From Corynebacterium mucifaciens (GTDB lineage Bacteria > Actinomycetota > Actinomycetes > Mycobacteriales > Mycobacteriaceae): DNA of 64,000 nt. How positions within the stretch are numbered: position 1 is the stretch's first letter; each line of letters opens with the position of its first letter. The position numbers were made by a program, and so were the translations under genes. Location: NCBI RefSeq assembly GCF_012396315.1, contig NZ_JAAXPF010000003.1, positions 62,001-126,000 on the forward strand, given 5' to 3'. The notes beneath the pieces are model-generated. The model made no database searches and was not told where the DNA came from. It saw only the letters and a list, made by a program, of their open reading frames with translations. Below, piece by piece: positions 57,158 to 64,000 of this stretch.

Positions 57158-57843
57158 CGCGGCTTGACCGCGCTGTGCAGCGCGACGATGCCGCCGGTGA
57201 GGTTCTGCCAGCCGGCGTCGGACCAGCCGTTGGCGTTGATGGCGGCGGCGAGCTCCTCCTGGCCCGGCCAGGCGCGGATGGATTCCGCGAGGTATTCGTA
57301 CGCCTCCGGGTTGGAGGAAAACACCTTCGCCAGCGCGGGTACTGCGAGCGGCAGGTACTCCTTGTACAGGGTGCGGAACCCCGGCACGACGGGGGTGGAG
57401 AACTCGTTGACCGCCAGGCGCCCGCCCGGCTTGGTTACGCGCGCCATCTCGCGCAGGCCCGCCTCGAAGTCGTGGACGTTGCGCAGCCCGTACGAGATCG
57501 TCACCGCGTCGAAGGTGTCGTCTGCAAACGGTAGGTGCATGGCGTCGCCCACAACTTTGGGCACGTCGCGGTCGCGGCCGGCGGCCAGCATGCCCTGGGA
57601 GAAATCGCAGGCCACGACCCAGGCGCCTGACTTGGCCAGCTCCACGGTGGACACGGCTGTGCCGGCCGCGAGGTCCAGCACCAGCTCCCCCGGCTTGAGT
57701 CCGAGCCGCTCGCGGGTGCGCCGGCGCCAGTACTTGTCGCGGCCGAACGAGAGCACGGTGTTCGTGGTGTCGTAGTTCTTGCCCACGTCGTCGAACATCC
57801 CGGCGACGTCGAAGGGCTTCTTGTCCAGATCCGCCTTGGCCAT
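57154..57843 (-). CDS. menG: Demethylmenaquinone methyltransferase
   Basis: The 229-aa SAM-dependent UbiE/MenG methyltransferase catalyses the last step of menaquinone synthesis. It has [20 protein letters not shown], the SAM motif [11 protein letters not shown] (about 55-65), the [19 protein letters not shown] region and the [17 protein letters not shown] segment. ATG 57841-57843 starts [13 protein letters not shown]. It is 11 nt downstream of mgtA. Confidence 0.94.
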   Translation of the reverse strand: MAKADLDKKPFDVAGMFDDVGKNYDTTNTVLSFGRDKYWRRRTRERLGLKPGELVLDLAAGTAVSTVELAKSGAWVVACDFSQGMLAAGRDRDVPKVVGDAMHLPFADDTFDAVTISYGLRNVHDFEAGLREMARVTKPGGRLAVNEFSTPVVPGFRTLYKEYLPLAVPALAKVFSSNPEAYEYLAESIRAWPGQEELAAAINANGWSDAGWQNLTGGIVALHSAVKPR

Positions 57844-57854
57844 ACGGAGGCAGT

Positions 57855-59054
57855 TTACGCGCGACGCTTCCGTGCGCGCGCCGGAGCCCACCGCGGCAGG
57901 GCCATGTCCCGGCCGAAGATGCGCACCACGTTGCGCTCGTACGCCCCCAAGACCTCGTCGTAGTAGCCCAGCAGCTGGTCGCCGAGGGCGGCCCAGGTCT
58001 TGTCCGCCACGGACTCGCGCGCGGTGGCCTGCAAGCCGGCGTGGCGCGCGTCGTCCAGCACCCACCGCGCCGCGTCGGGCAGCTCGTCTTCGAAGGTGTC
58101 CACCTCCAACAGCAGGCCGTTGTCGCCGTGGGCGATCAGGTCGATGGGACCGCCCGCGCGCGGACCGATGGTGGGCACACCCGACGCTTGCGCCTCCTGG
58201 ATGGCCTGGCAAAACGTCTCAAACTCGCCGGTGTGCACGAACAGGTCCAAAGACGCATACGCGCGGGCCAGCTCCTCGCCGCCCAGTGCTCCGGTGAACA
58301 CGGCGGACGGCAGCACCTCGGCAAGCTCGTCCCGCTCCGGCCCGTCGCCGACGACCACGAGTTGGACCGAAGGGTCGTCGATAAGCGGGGCGAGGCGATG
58401 CACCGACTTCTCCGCGGCGAGGCGGCCGACGAAGCCCACGATCTTCTTGGTGCCGGTGGGGTCCCACGCCCGGCGCAGCACGTCTGAGCGCTTGGCGGGG
58501 TTGAACAGCTCCGTGTCCACGCCGCGGCCCCAGTGGCGCACGTTGTTGACGCCGTGGGATTCAAGCTCGCGGATGTAGGTCGAGGACGGCGCCAGCGTCA
58601 TCTCGCTCATGTTGTGGATCGTGCGCGTCCAATCCCACGCCAAGTTGGCCACCATGGGCAGGTGGTACTTGGTGGCAAAGCCCGCCACGTCCGTCTGGTA
58701 CAGCGCCACCGCCGGCACACCGAGCTGGCGCGCGGCGAACGCGCCAGCCCCGCCGAGCACGAACGGGCTGGCCAGGTGGATGATGTCCGGCTTGAACTCG
58801 TTCAACGCCGCTGCGACCGTGGTGGTGGGCACGCCAACGGGCAGGGAATCCACCAGGGGGACCATGACGGTGGGCACACGCACGATCTCGAAACCGAGGT
58901 AGTCCGGGATCTCGTCCTGGAAGTCGCGCGCGCCCGGCGCGACCACCATCGCCTCGTGCCCTTTGCGCTTGAGGTGCTCCAGGACGCGCAGCACTGAATT
59001 GGTCACGCCGTTGACGTTTGGCAGGAAGGACTCCGCCACGATTCCCACTCGCAT
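57855..59054 (-). CDS. mgtA: GDP-mannose-dependent alpha-mannosyltransferase MgtA-like (GT4)
   Basis: A 399-aa GT-B glycosyltransferase. In corynebacteria MgtA (formerly called PimB) adds mannose in lipomannan-type glycolipid synthesis. [20 protein letters not shown] at the N-terminus, [16 protein letters not shown], the [15 protein letters not shown] segment and the EX7E-type [20 protein letters not shown] motif are typical. ATG 59052-59054 is preferred; ATG 59072 is six codons upstream. It forms an operon with menG. Confidence 0.87.
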   Translation of the reverse strand: MRVGIVAESFLPNVNGVTNSVLRVLEHLKRKGHEAMVVAPGARDFQDEIPDYLGFEIVRVPTVMVPLVDSLPVGVPTTTVAAALNEFKPDIIHLASPFVLGGAGAFAARQLGVPAVALYQTDVAGFATKYHLPMVANLAWDWTRTIHNMSEMTLAPSSTYIRELESHGVNNVRHWGRGVDTELFNPAKRSDVLRRAWDPTGTKKIVGFVGRLAAEKSVHRLAPLIDDPSVQLVVVGDGPERDELAEVLPSAVFTGALGGEELARAYASLDLFVHTGEFETFCQAIQEAQASGVPTIGPRAGGPIDLIAHGDNGLLLEVDTFEDELPDAARWVLDDARHAGLQATARESVADKTWAALGDQLLGYYDEVLGAYERNVVRIFGRDMALPRWAPARARKRRA

Positions 59055-59120
59055 AGCCACGCACTCTCCCATTGCTAACCAAACTCGCCGTCAATTTTGG
59101 TTGAACCGGACATGAACTTT

Positions 59121-59531
59121 CTACCCCTCGGGCACCCACCGCTCGACCGCGAACCAACCCGCGGCCGCCACAAGCGTTGATACCACCCACACCGACAGGG
59201 CCGGCTTGAGCGCCAGCGCCCAGCCGCGGCCCTCCACCTTGACCAGGTCCGGGTCGGACTTGGCGTAGGTCACCCACACCTGCTGCCCCTCCCCCAGGCC
59301 CGTGGGGTACAGCAGCCCACGCGGCGGGGAGACGAGCTGGCCGTCCTCAGTCTGATACTCCACAAACGTGCGCATGCGCCCCGCTTCTGTCACGGTGGCG
59401 GTGCCGCGCCCGGGATCGGCGTGAATGCGGGCGTCGTTGAGCGCGGGCCCCCCGACCATGGCCACGCACCCCAGCGTGGCAAACACATAAAGCGCCAGGA
59501 CCACCTGGTGCGCGCGGCGGCGCCACCTCAT
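59121..59531 (-). CDS. DUF3592-type membrane protein
   Basis: The 136-aa protein has a membrane helix at each end ([20 protein letters not shown] and [20 protein letters not shown]). Between them is a small beta domain with the DUF3592 pattern ([19 protein letters not shown], then [18 protein letters not shown]). The role is unknown. It overlaps the menD stop by 4 nt, so it is probably co-translated with menD. Confidence 0.75.
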   Translation of the reverse strand: MRWRRRAHQVVLALYVFATLGCVAMVGGPALNDARIHADPGRGTATVTEAGRMRTFVEYQTEDGQLVSPPRGLLYPTGLGEGQQVWVTYAKSDPDLVKVEGRGWALALKPALSVWVVSTLVAAAGWFAVERWVPEG

Positions 59532-61159
59532 CGGTTCAGGCGGGCCGCCAGCGCGCGCCTAGTGGTGCGGGTGGTGGCGGCTTCCACGACGGTGATCGGG
59601 TTCGGCTGCGCCTCCAGCTCCAGCAGCACCTGGTGCAGCTCGGCGAGGGTGTCCGCGCGCCGGTAGTCGGCGCCGTAGGCCTGCGCAAGCTTCTCCACGT
59701 CCGTTCCGTGCGGCGTGCCGAACGCCCGCTCGAACGCGCCCCGGAGGTGATCCGCGCCCGGCTCGAGGCCCTCGAAGATGCCGCCGCCGTCGTCGTTGGC
59801 CACCACGATGGTGAGGTTGCCCGGTCGCGGCTCGCCCGCGCCGATGAGCAGGCCGTTGACGTCGTGGAGGAATGTGAGGTCCCCCATGAGCGCCAGTGTG
59901 CGCGGGGCGCGGATCTCGTCGGGGCGCAGCTGCTGGGTGGCAAGGGCGACGCCGACCGCTTGGGAGACGGTGCCGTCGATGCCGGCGGCGCCGCGGGCGG
60001 CGTAGGTGGACACGCCGTCGAACGGCATGCCCACAAAGGAGGCGTCGCGCACCGGGTTGGACGAGCCCAGCACCAGCGTGTCGCCCACCGCAAGGGTGTC
60101 GCACACTGCGGCGGCGACGTGCAGGCCGGTGAAGCCGAACTCCTCCTCGGCCAACGCGGCGCGCACGGTCTCCGCGCCGACCTCGCCGGCGGCCTCGCAG
60201 ATTTTCAGCCACGTGTCCGTGGGTTGGCCGGTGGCGTTGACGCGCGAGCCGCGCCTGTCCGGCTGCCCGGTGAACGTGCCCGTGCGGGAGATGCCGATGA
60301 CCTCGATGTCCGGGTCCGCCAGCAGCGCCATCACGTCACGGTGCAGCGTCGGGTGCCCCACCACGATGACCTGCTCCGGTTTGGTGGTGGCGGCGAAGTC
60401 GCCCCCGTCGTGGGAGATGGCCACCTCGGACTGCGCGAAGAAGCGCGCGGCCAACGGGTGCACCTGGTGGAAGGGTGTCGGTGCGGTGGGCTCAGCGATC
60501 GTGGGCACGTGCTCCAGGCCCGGCACCTCCCAGGCCTCGTCGCCGGCGATGACCAGCGTGTCGCGGGTCAGATCGAGGTCGACCGCGCCGTGGTCGTTGG
60601 CTCCTCCGATGCCCCCGGCAGCCGAGCTTGCGAGGCTGCCGGGGCCGACCCGCCGCGGGGCGCCCACGGGCTCCGGCAGCGCGGCCGGCACGAGCGGGGT
60701 GTCCAGCGCCACGTTGATGTGCACCTGGGGGTCGGTGAAGCGCACCGCGTGGACGTCGTCAAGCGTTGCGACCTGCTGCGTTTCGGCGTAGCGGCCGAAG
60801 ATCCCCTGCTGCCAAATGGTCTGGCTCGCACCCGTGCCCACGAGGCGCTCCGGGCGGTCCGCGCTGATCACGGCGATCGGCGTGTGCGACATGTGCGCCT
60901 CGATGACGGCCGGGTAGGCGTTGGCCACTGCGGTGCCGGAGGTCATCACCACACCGACGTGCCGGCGCTGCACGCGGGCGAGGCCGAGGGCGGTAAAGGC
61001 GGCGGAGCGCTCGTCGATACGCATATGCACGCGCACGTCCTGCCTGGCAAGCAGCGCGTACGCCAGCGGCGAGTTACGCGAGCCCGGGCTCATGACCACA
61101 TCGGTGCAATGCTTGGCCACGAGCTCCGCCACCGCCGCCGCTATCTCCATCGCTGCCAT
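59528..61159 (-). CDS. menD: SEPHCHC synthase
   Basis: MenD, 543 aa, is the thiamine-diphosphate enzyme that joins isochorismate and 2-oxoglutarate in menaquinone synthesis. The N-terminal [20 protein letters not shown] and [16 protein letters not shown] segments (with the TPP-activating Glu), [16 protein letters not shown], and the C-terminal [13 protein letters not shown] to [14 protein letters not shown]/Mg motif are present. The start at 61157-61159 abuts the stop of the upstream membrane-protein gene. Confidence 0.95.
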   Translation of the reverse strand: MAAMEIAAAVAELVAKHCTDVVMSPGSRNSPLAYALLARQDVRVHMRIDERSAAFTALGLARVQRRHVGVVMTSGTAVANAYPAVIEAHMSHTPIAVISADRPERLVGTGASQTIWQQGIFGRYAETQQVATLDDVHAVRFTDPQVHINVALDTPLVPAALPEPVGAPRRVGPGSLASSAAGGIGGANDHGAVDLDLTRDTLVIAGDEAWEVPGLEHVPTIAEPTAPTPFHQVHPLAARFFAQSEVAISHDGGDFAATTKPEQVIVVGHPTLHRDVMALLADPDIEVIGISRTGTFTGQPDRRGSRVNATGQPTDTWLKICEAAGEVGAETVRAALAEEEFGFTGLHVAAAVCDTLAVGDTLVLGSSNPVRDASFVGMPFDGVSTYAARGAAGIDGTVSQAVGVALATQQLRPDEIRAPRTLALMGDLTFLHDVNGLLIGAGEPRPGNLTIVVANDDGGGIFEGLEPGADHLRGAFERAFGTPHGTDVEKLAQAYGADYRRADTLAELHQVLLELEAQPNPITVVEAATTRTTRRALAARLNR

Positions 61160-61660
61160 CTACTGCTCCTGTTGGATTGCGTCCGCGCCTTCGCGGAGCT
61201 GATCGAAGATGTCGCGGGCGTTTTCCCGGATCTCGCGCTCGATGTCGCTCGGGTCCGGGGCCGGCTCGTCCGGCGCGAGGGTTGCCGTGGGGTTGTCGCG
61301 GTCGCCAAAAATCGACGGCAGCTTCGTAGTGGTCGACGTCGTGGTCGCCGTGGTGGTCTGGGTGACCGTGCTGGTCTCCGTCACCGGCGGTTTGTCAGCT
61401 TCGGCTGCGGCGCCGCGCCACAGGAAAAACAGCACGAGAGCCGAGAGAAAGCTCAGCGCGGCGACGACACCGAGGGCGATCGCGCCTGCAGACGAGCCCT
61501 TCGGCTCCGGCTCGTAGTACGGCTCCTGGTAGGGCTGCTCGTACGCCGGCTGGGCGTATTGCTGCTGGTTTTGGGACTGGTCCGGGAAGTACTGCTTGGG
61601 GCGCTCGGGCCGCGGCGGTTCGGAGCCCTGCGCGCCGTACTGTCTCGTCTCGTTATCCAT
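61160..61660 (-). CDS. Hypothetical single-pass membrane protein with Thr-rich stalk
   Basis: The 166-aa protein matches no family I recognise. Residues 1-55 are polar, Gln/Tyr/Pro-rich (tandem YQEPYYEPEP-like). Then comes a membrane helix (AGAIALGVVAALSFLSALVLFFLW), a Thr/Val-rich stalk (TETSTVTQTTTATTTSTTT) and an acidic helix. ATG 61658-61660 is 7 nt after a TAGTCT box. It directly precedes menD with no spacer, so menD is probably driven from the same leaderless promoter. Confidence 0.7.
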   Translation of the reverse strand: MDNETRQYGAQGSEPPRPERPKQYFPDQSQNQQQYAQPAYEQPYQEPYYEPEPKGSSAGAIALGVVAALSFLSALVLFFLWRGAAAEADKPPVTETSTVTQTTTATTTSTTTKLPSIFGDRDNPTATLAPDEPAPDPSDIEREIRENARDIFDQLREGADAIQQEQ

Positions 61661-61667
61661 GCGCAAC

Positions 61668-61673
61668 AGACTA
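61668..61673 (-). promoter_or_regulatory. -10 box for leaderless membrane-protein/menD transcript
   Basis: TAGTCT on the minus strand lies 7 nt before ATG 61660. Confidence 0.5.
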
Positions 61674-61693
61674 GCGCGCGGCCGCGGCGGCTC

Positions 61694-63274
61694 CTACAGC
61701 ACGAGGCCGAAGACCGGCACGGCGATGAAGTAGGTGGCCAGGGTGATCAGCACCAGCGCGATGATGTTGAGCCAGATGCCGCCCTTGATCATCTCGCTCA
61801 TGGTGACGTAGCCCGAGGAGTATGCAATCGCGTTCGGCGGGGTCGCCACCGGCAGCATGAAGGCGCAGGTGGCGGCGAGCGCGACGGGGATGGCGAGCAG
61901 CATGACGTTCATCTCCGTGGCGTCGGTCAGCCCGATGCCCACGGCGACGCCGCCCATGATGGGCAGGAAGGTCGCCGCGGTGGCGGTGTTGGACGTCAGC
62001 TCCGTGAGCAGCAGCACCAGCGCGGCCACGGCGAAGATGAGCAGGATCATGGGCAGGGAGGACAGGCCCTTCGCCTTCTCGCCGATCCACAGCGACAGGC
62101 CGGTGGAGGTGAACATGGCGGACAGGGACAGGCCGCCGCCGAAGAGCAGCAGGACGTCCCACGGCATCTCGTTGGCCGTCTCCCAGTCCAGCAGCCGCTT
62201 GCCGTTGGCTGCGCCCGGCACGATGAACATGAGCAGGCCGGCGATGATGCCCACGATGGCGTCGTCGTACGGGAAGTCCCAGCCGAAGTTGCTGCGGCCC
62301 AGCGGGATGAAGATCCAGGCAAGCGCCGCGACAAGGAAGATGAGGCCGACGGCGATCTGCGGGAAGGTCCAGCCGCCGAGCTTCTTCAGCTCGTCGTTGA
62401 TCAGCTCTTTGCCGCCCGGGATACGGTCGATCTCCGGCGCGAACACCATGACGAGCACCCACCACGCCACGAACGTGAACACGACGGCCACCGGCATGCC
62501 CACCAGCATCCACTCGCCGAAGCCGATGGTGATCCCGTGCGCCTCTTCCATGTAGCCCTTGAGCAGCGCGTTCGGCGGGGTGCCAATCAGGGTGCCCAGC
62601 GAGCCAATGGAGGCGGAGTACGCGATGCCCAGCATGAGCGCGGTGGCGAAGCGCTTCTGGTTGGCCATGCCCCCGACGGTGTCCGCGGTGAGCATGAGCA
62701 CCGAGGTGCCGATGGGCAGCATCACCACGGCGGTGGCGGTGTTGGAGACCCACATGGACATAAAGCCGGTGGCCAGCATGAAGCCCAGGATGATGCGCTT
62801 GGGCGAGGTACCCACCAGCTTGACCACCACGAGGGCGAGGCGGCGGTGCAGGTTCCACCGCTGCAGGCCCAGGGCCATGAGGAAACCGCCCATGAACAGG
62901 AAGATGGTCGCTGAGGCGTAGGGCGAGGACACGTCCTTAAACGGGGCCACGCCGGCGAGCGGGAACACCGCGATCGGGAGCAGGGCGGTGGCGGCCAGGG
63001 GGATCGCCTCCGTCATCCACCACGCGGCCATCAAAACGGTGGTGGCGGCCACGATACGCATGGCGTTCTCGGAGTACTCCGCGCCCTCCTTCGCGCCGGC
63101 GGACTGCGCCACGGTGTCCGCGGCGTCAGCGGGGAACAAGAAGTACACGAGCACAGCCAGCACGACACCAGCGATGAGGCCGATGCGCTGCCGGCGCCAT
63201 TCGCTTGGTTCTGGTGCTTTGGCGAGGTCGCCGTCTGAGAGCGCGGCGGATTCGCGGGTTACGGGAGTGGACAT
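61694..63274 (-). CDS. DASS-family (SLC13) dicarboxylate:sodium symporter
   Basis: The 526-aa carrier has about 11-12 membrane helices. The SNTATAVVMLPIG and SNTATAATFLPIMGG motifs are the paired SNT substrate/sodium sites of the DASS family. The GTLIGTPPNALLKGY and TPPNAIAYSSGYV loops are also typical. Corynebacterium glutamicum DccT is a related succinate/malate/fumarate importer; the same role is likely here but not proven. ATG 63272-63274 is 7 nt after a TACCCT box. Confidence 0.88.
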   Translation of the reverse strand: MSTPVTRESAALSDGDLAKAPEPSEWRRQRIGLIAGVVLAVLVYFLFPADAADTVAQSAGAKEGAEYSENAMRIVAATTVLMAAWWMTEAIPLAATALLPIAVFPLAGVAPFKDVSSPYASATIFLFMGGFLMALGLQRWNLHRRLALVVVKLVGTSPKRIILGFMLATGFMSMWVSNTATAVVMLPIGTSVLMLTADTVGGMANQKRFATALMLGIAYSASIGSLGTLIGTPPNALLKGYMEEAHGITIGFGEWMLVGMPVAVVFTFVAWWVLVMVFAPEIDRIPGGKELINDELKKLGGWTFPQIAVGLIFLVAALAWIFIPLGRSNFGWDFPYDDAIVGIIAGLLMFIVPGAANGKRLLDWETANEMPWDVLLLFGGGLSLSAMFTSTGLSLWIGEKAKGLSSLPMILLIFAVAALVLLLTELTSNTATAATFLPIMGGVAVGIGLTDATEMNVMLLAIPVALAATCAFMLPVATPPNAIAYSSGYVTMSEMIKGGIWLNIIALVLITLATYFIAVPVFGLVL

Positions 63275-63281
63275 GGGCGAA

Positions 63282-63287
63282 AGGGTA
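63282..63287 (-). promoter_or_regulatory. -10 box for leaderless DASS transporter gene
   Basis: TACCCT on the minus strand lies 7 nt before ATG 63274. Confidence 0.45.
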
Positions 63288-63322
63288 GCCGACACCCCCG
63301 ATACCCACATCCACCGAGGCGT

Positions 63323-64000
63323 CTATACCCGGGTTTGGGGGTCTCGCTCCAGGACTTCTACGCAGGCGCGGACACGGTCGAACCACCAGTCGCGGCGCGC
63401 ACCCGACGCTCGCAACCCGTGCAGCCTGTCCCGGTCCGGTGTGGTGCGGGTGAGCTCGAGCTGGCCGTTCACAAGCTCGCGCGGTGCCGCGACATCTTCG
63501 ATGAACAGCCGCTGCGTAGCCAGGCCGGCCGCGCGCGATCCGGTCAGCTTGGCGGCCACAAGCCCCGCGTCCATGCCGACGGCGGTATCCAGGGCGCTGG
63601 CCACCGTGACGTCAAGCGCGAGGTCGCGCGCAATCTGCACGAGCCTATCGACGCCACCTAACGGCGCAACCTTGCACACCGCCACATCCGCCGCCTTGAG
63701 CTCCGCCACGCGGTATGGGTCGGACGCGCGGCGGATGGACTCGTCCGCCGCGATCGGGGTCGTGGTGCGCCTTCGCACCTCCGCGAGCTCTTCCACCGTG
63801 GCGCACGGCTGCTCGATGTACTCCAGCTCGCCCATCGCTTCGGCGGCCTCGACGGCTTGGTCGACGCTCCAGCCGCGGTTGGCGTCCACGCGCAGCGTCG
63901 CGTCGGGGCGCAGCCGGCGGACGGCGGTGACGCGCCGGAGGTCGTCGTCAAGCGACTGCGAGGGTTCCGCGACTTTGATCTTGAACGTGGTCACACCGGG
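63323..64000 (-). CDS. menC: o-Succinylbenzoate synthase, 5' end outside the window
   Basis: The C-terminal 226 residues of MenC, an enolase-superfamily dehydratase of menaquinone synthesis; the frame runs off the right edge. Visible catalytic features are KIKVAE (KxK motif), RVDANRGW (metal Asp), EYIEQPC (metal Glu), IAADES (metal Asp) and VCKVAPLGG (second catalytic Lys). A GTG near 63992 is internal, because the family has conserved residues before it. Confidence 0.88.
   Translation of the reverse strand, partial: PGVTTFKIKVAEPSQSLDDDLRRVTAVRRLRPDATLRVDANRGWSVDQAVEAAEAMGELEYIEQPCATVEELAEVRRRTTTPIAADESIRRASDPYRVAELKAADVAVCKVAPLGGVDRLVQIARDLALDVTVASALDTAVGMDAGLVAAKLTGSRAAGLATQRLFIEDVAAPRELVNGQLELTRTTPDRDRLHGLRASGARRDWWFDRVRACVEVLERDPQTRV

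Overview
The window is a high-GC actinobacterial chromosome segment that looks like Corynebacterium or a very close relative. The evidence is gene content and order: a ribosomal-protein superoperon split by accessory genes, mgtA next to menG, a sucrose EIIBCA with scrB, a DUF222-HNH gene, a very acidic NusG N-terminus, and many genes whose start codon lies about 7 nt after a TANNNT -10 box (leaderless transcripts). I see no rRNA, insertion sequence, phage gene or CRISPR array. Nearly every gene is an ordinary chromosomal gene.

Layout. 1-2979 (-): the spc-type end rpsH-rplF-rplR-rpsE-rpmD-rplO. 3324-9074: accessory block 1, with an M20 amidohydrolase, a DUF2786 protein, a truncated AhpD-like remnant, a quinone oxidoreductase, a degenerate fdhD and an OFA-type MFS carrier. 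9232-10504 (-): rplN-rplX-rplE. 10773-24324: accessory block 2, with an FNT formate/nitrite channel, a pair of dynamin-like GTPases, thiD, sucrose uptake and catabolism (ptsS, scrB, scrK), glmS and a PhoX-type phosphatase. 24493-29699 (-): the S10 operon rpsJ-rplC-rplD-rplW-rplB-rpsS-rplV-rpsC-rplP-rpmC-rpsQ. 30312-33556 (+): a six-gene Asp23/Gls24 envelope-stress module. 34319-38994 (-): the str operon rpsL-rpsG-fusA-tuf. 39206: a DUF1707 protein. 39908-47497 (-): rpoB-rpoC. 47813: a DUF3068 protein. 48843-54130 (-): secE-nusG-rplK-rplA and rplJ-rplL, interrupted by a DUF222-HNH gene at 50198. 54152-54751 (-): four tRNA genes (Trp, Met, Thr, Tyr). 54816-64000: menaquinone genes (polyprenyl synthase, menJ, menG, menD, partial menC) mixed with mgtA, small membrane proteins and a DASS carrier.

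How it works together. Most of the window is the growth machinery: about 25 ribosomal proteins, EF-Tu, EF-G, both large RNAP subunits, NusG and SecE. These are in co-directional minus-strand operons with structured leaders and intrinsic terminators. The accessory genes sit in the gaps between ribosomal operons, mostly as single leaderless genes or short convergent pairs. Four of those convergent pairs overlap by exactly 4 nt at their stop codons.

Most interesting signals: a symmetric -10 box that can fire scrB and scrK in both directions as leaderless mRNAs; a strongly repeated 11-mer, GCTT[A/C]TCGACG, whose noncoding copies all flank ribosomal/nusG transcription units; a structured S10-operon leader with a possible pseudoknot; a PHO-box-like triplet before the PhoX gene; and paired GTATAG/CTATAC dyads between scrK and glmS.
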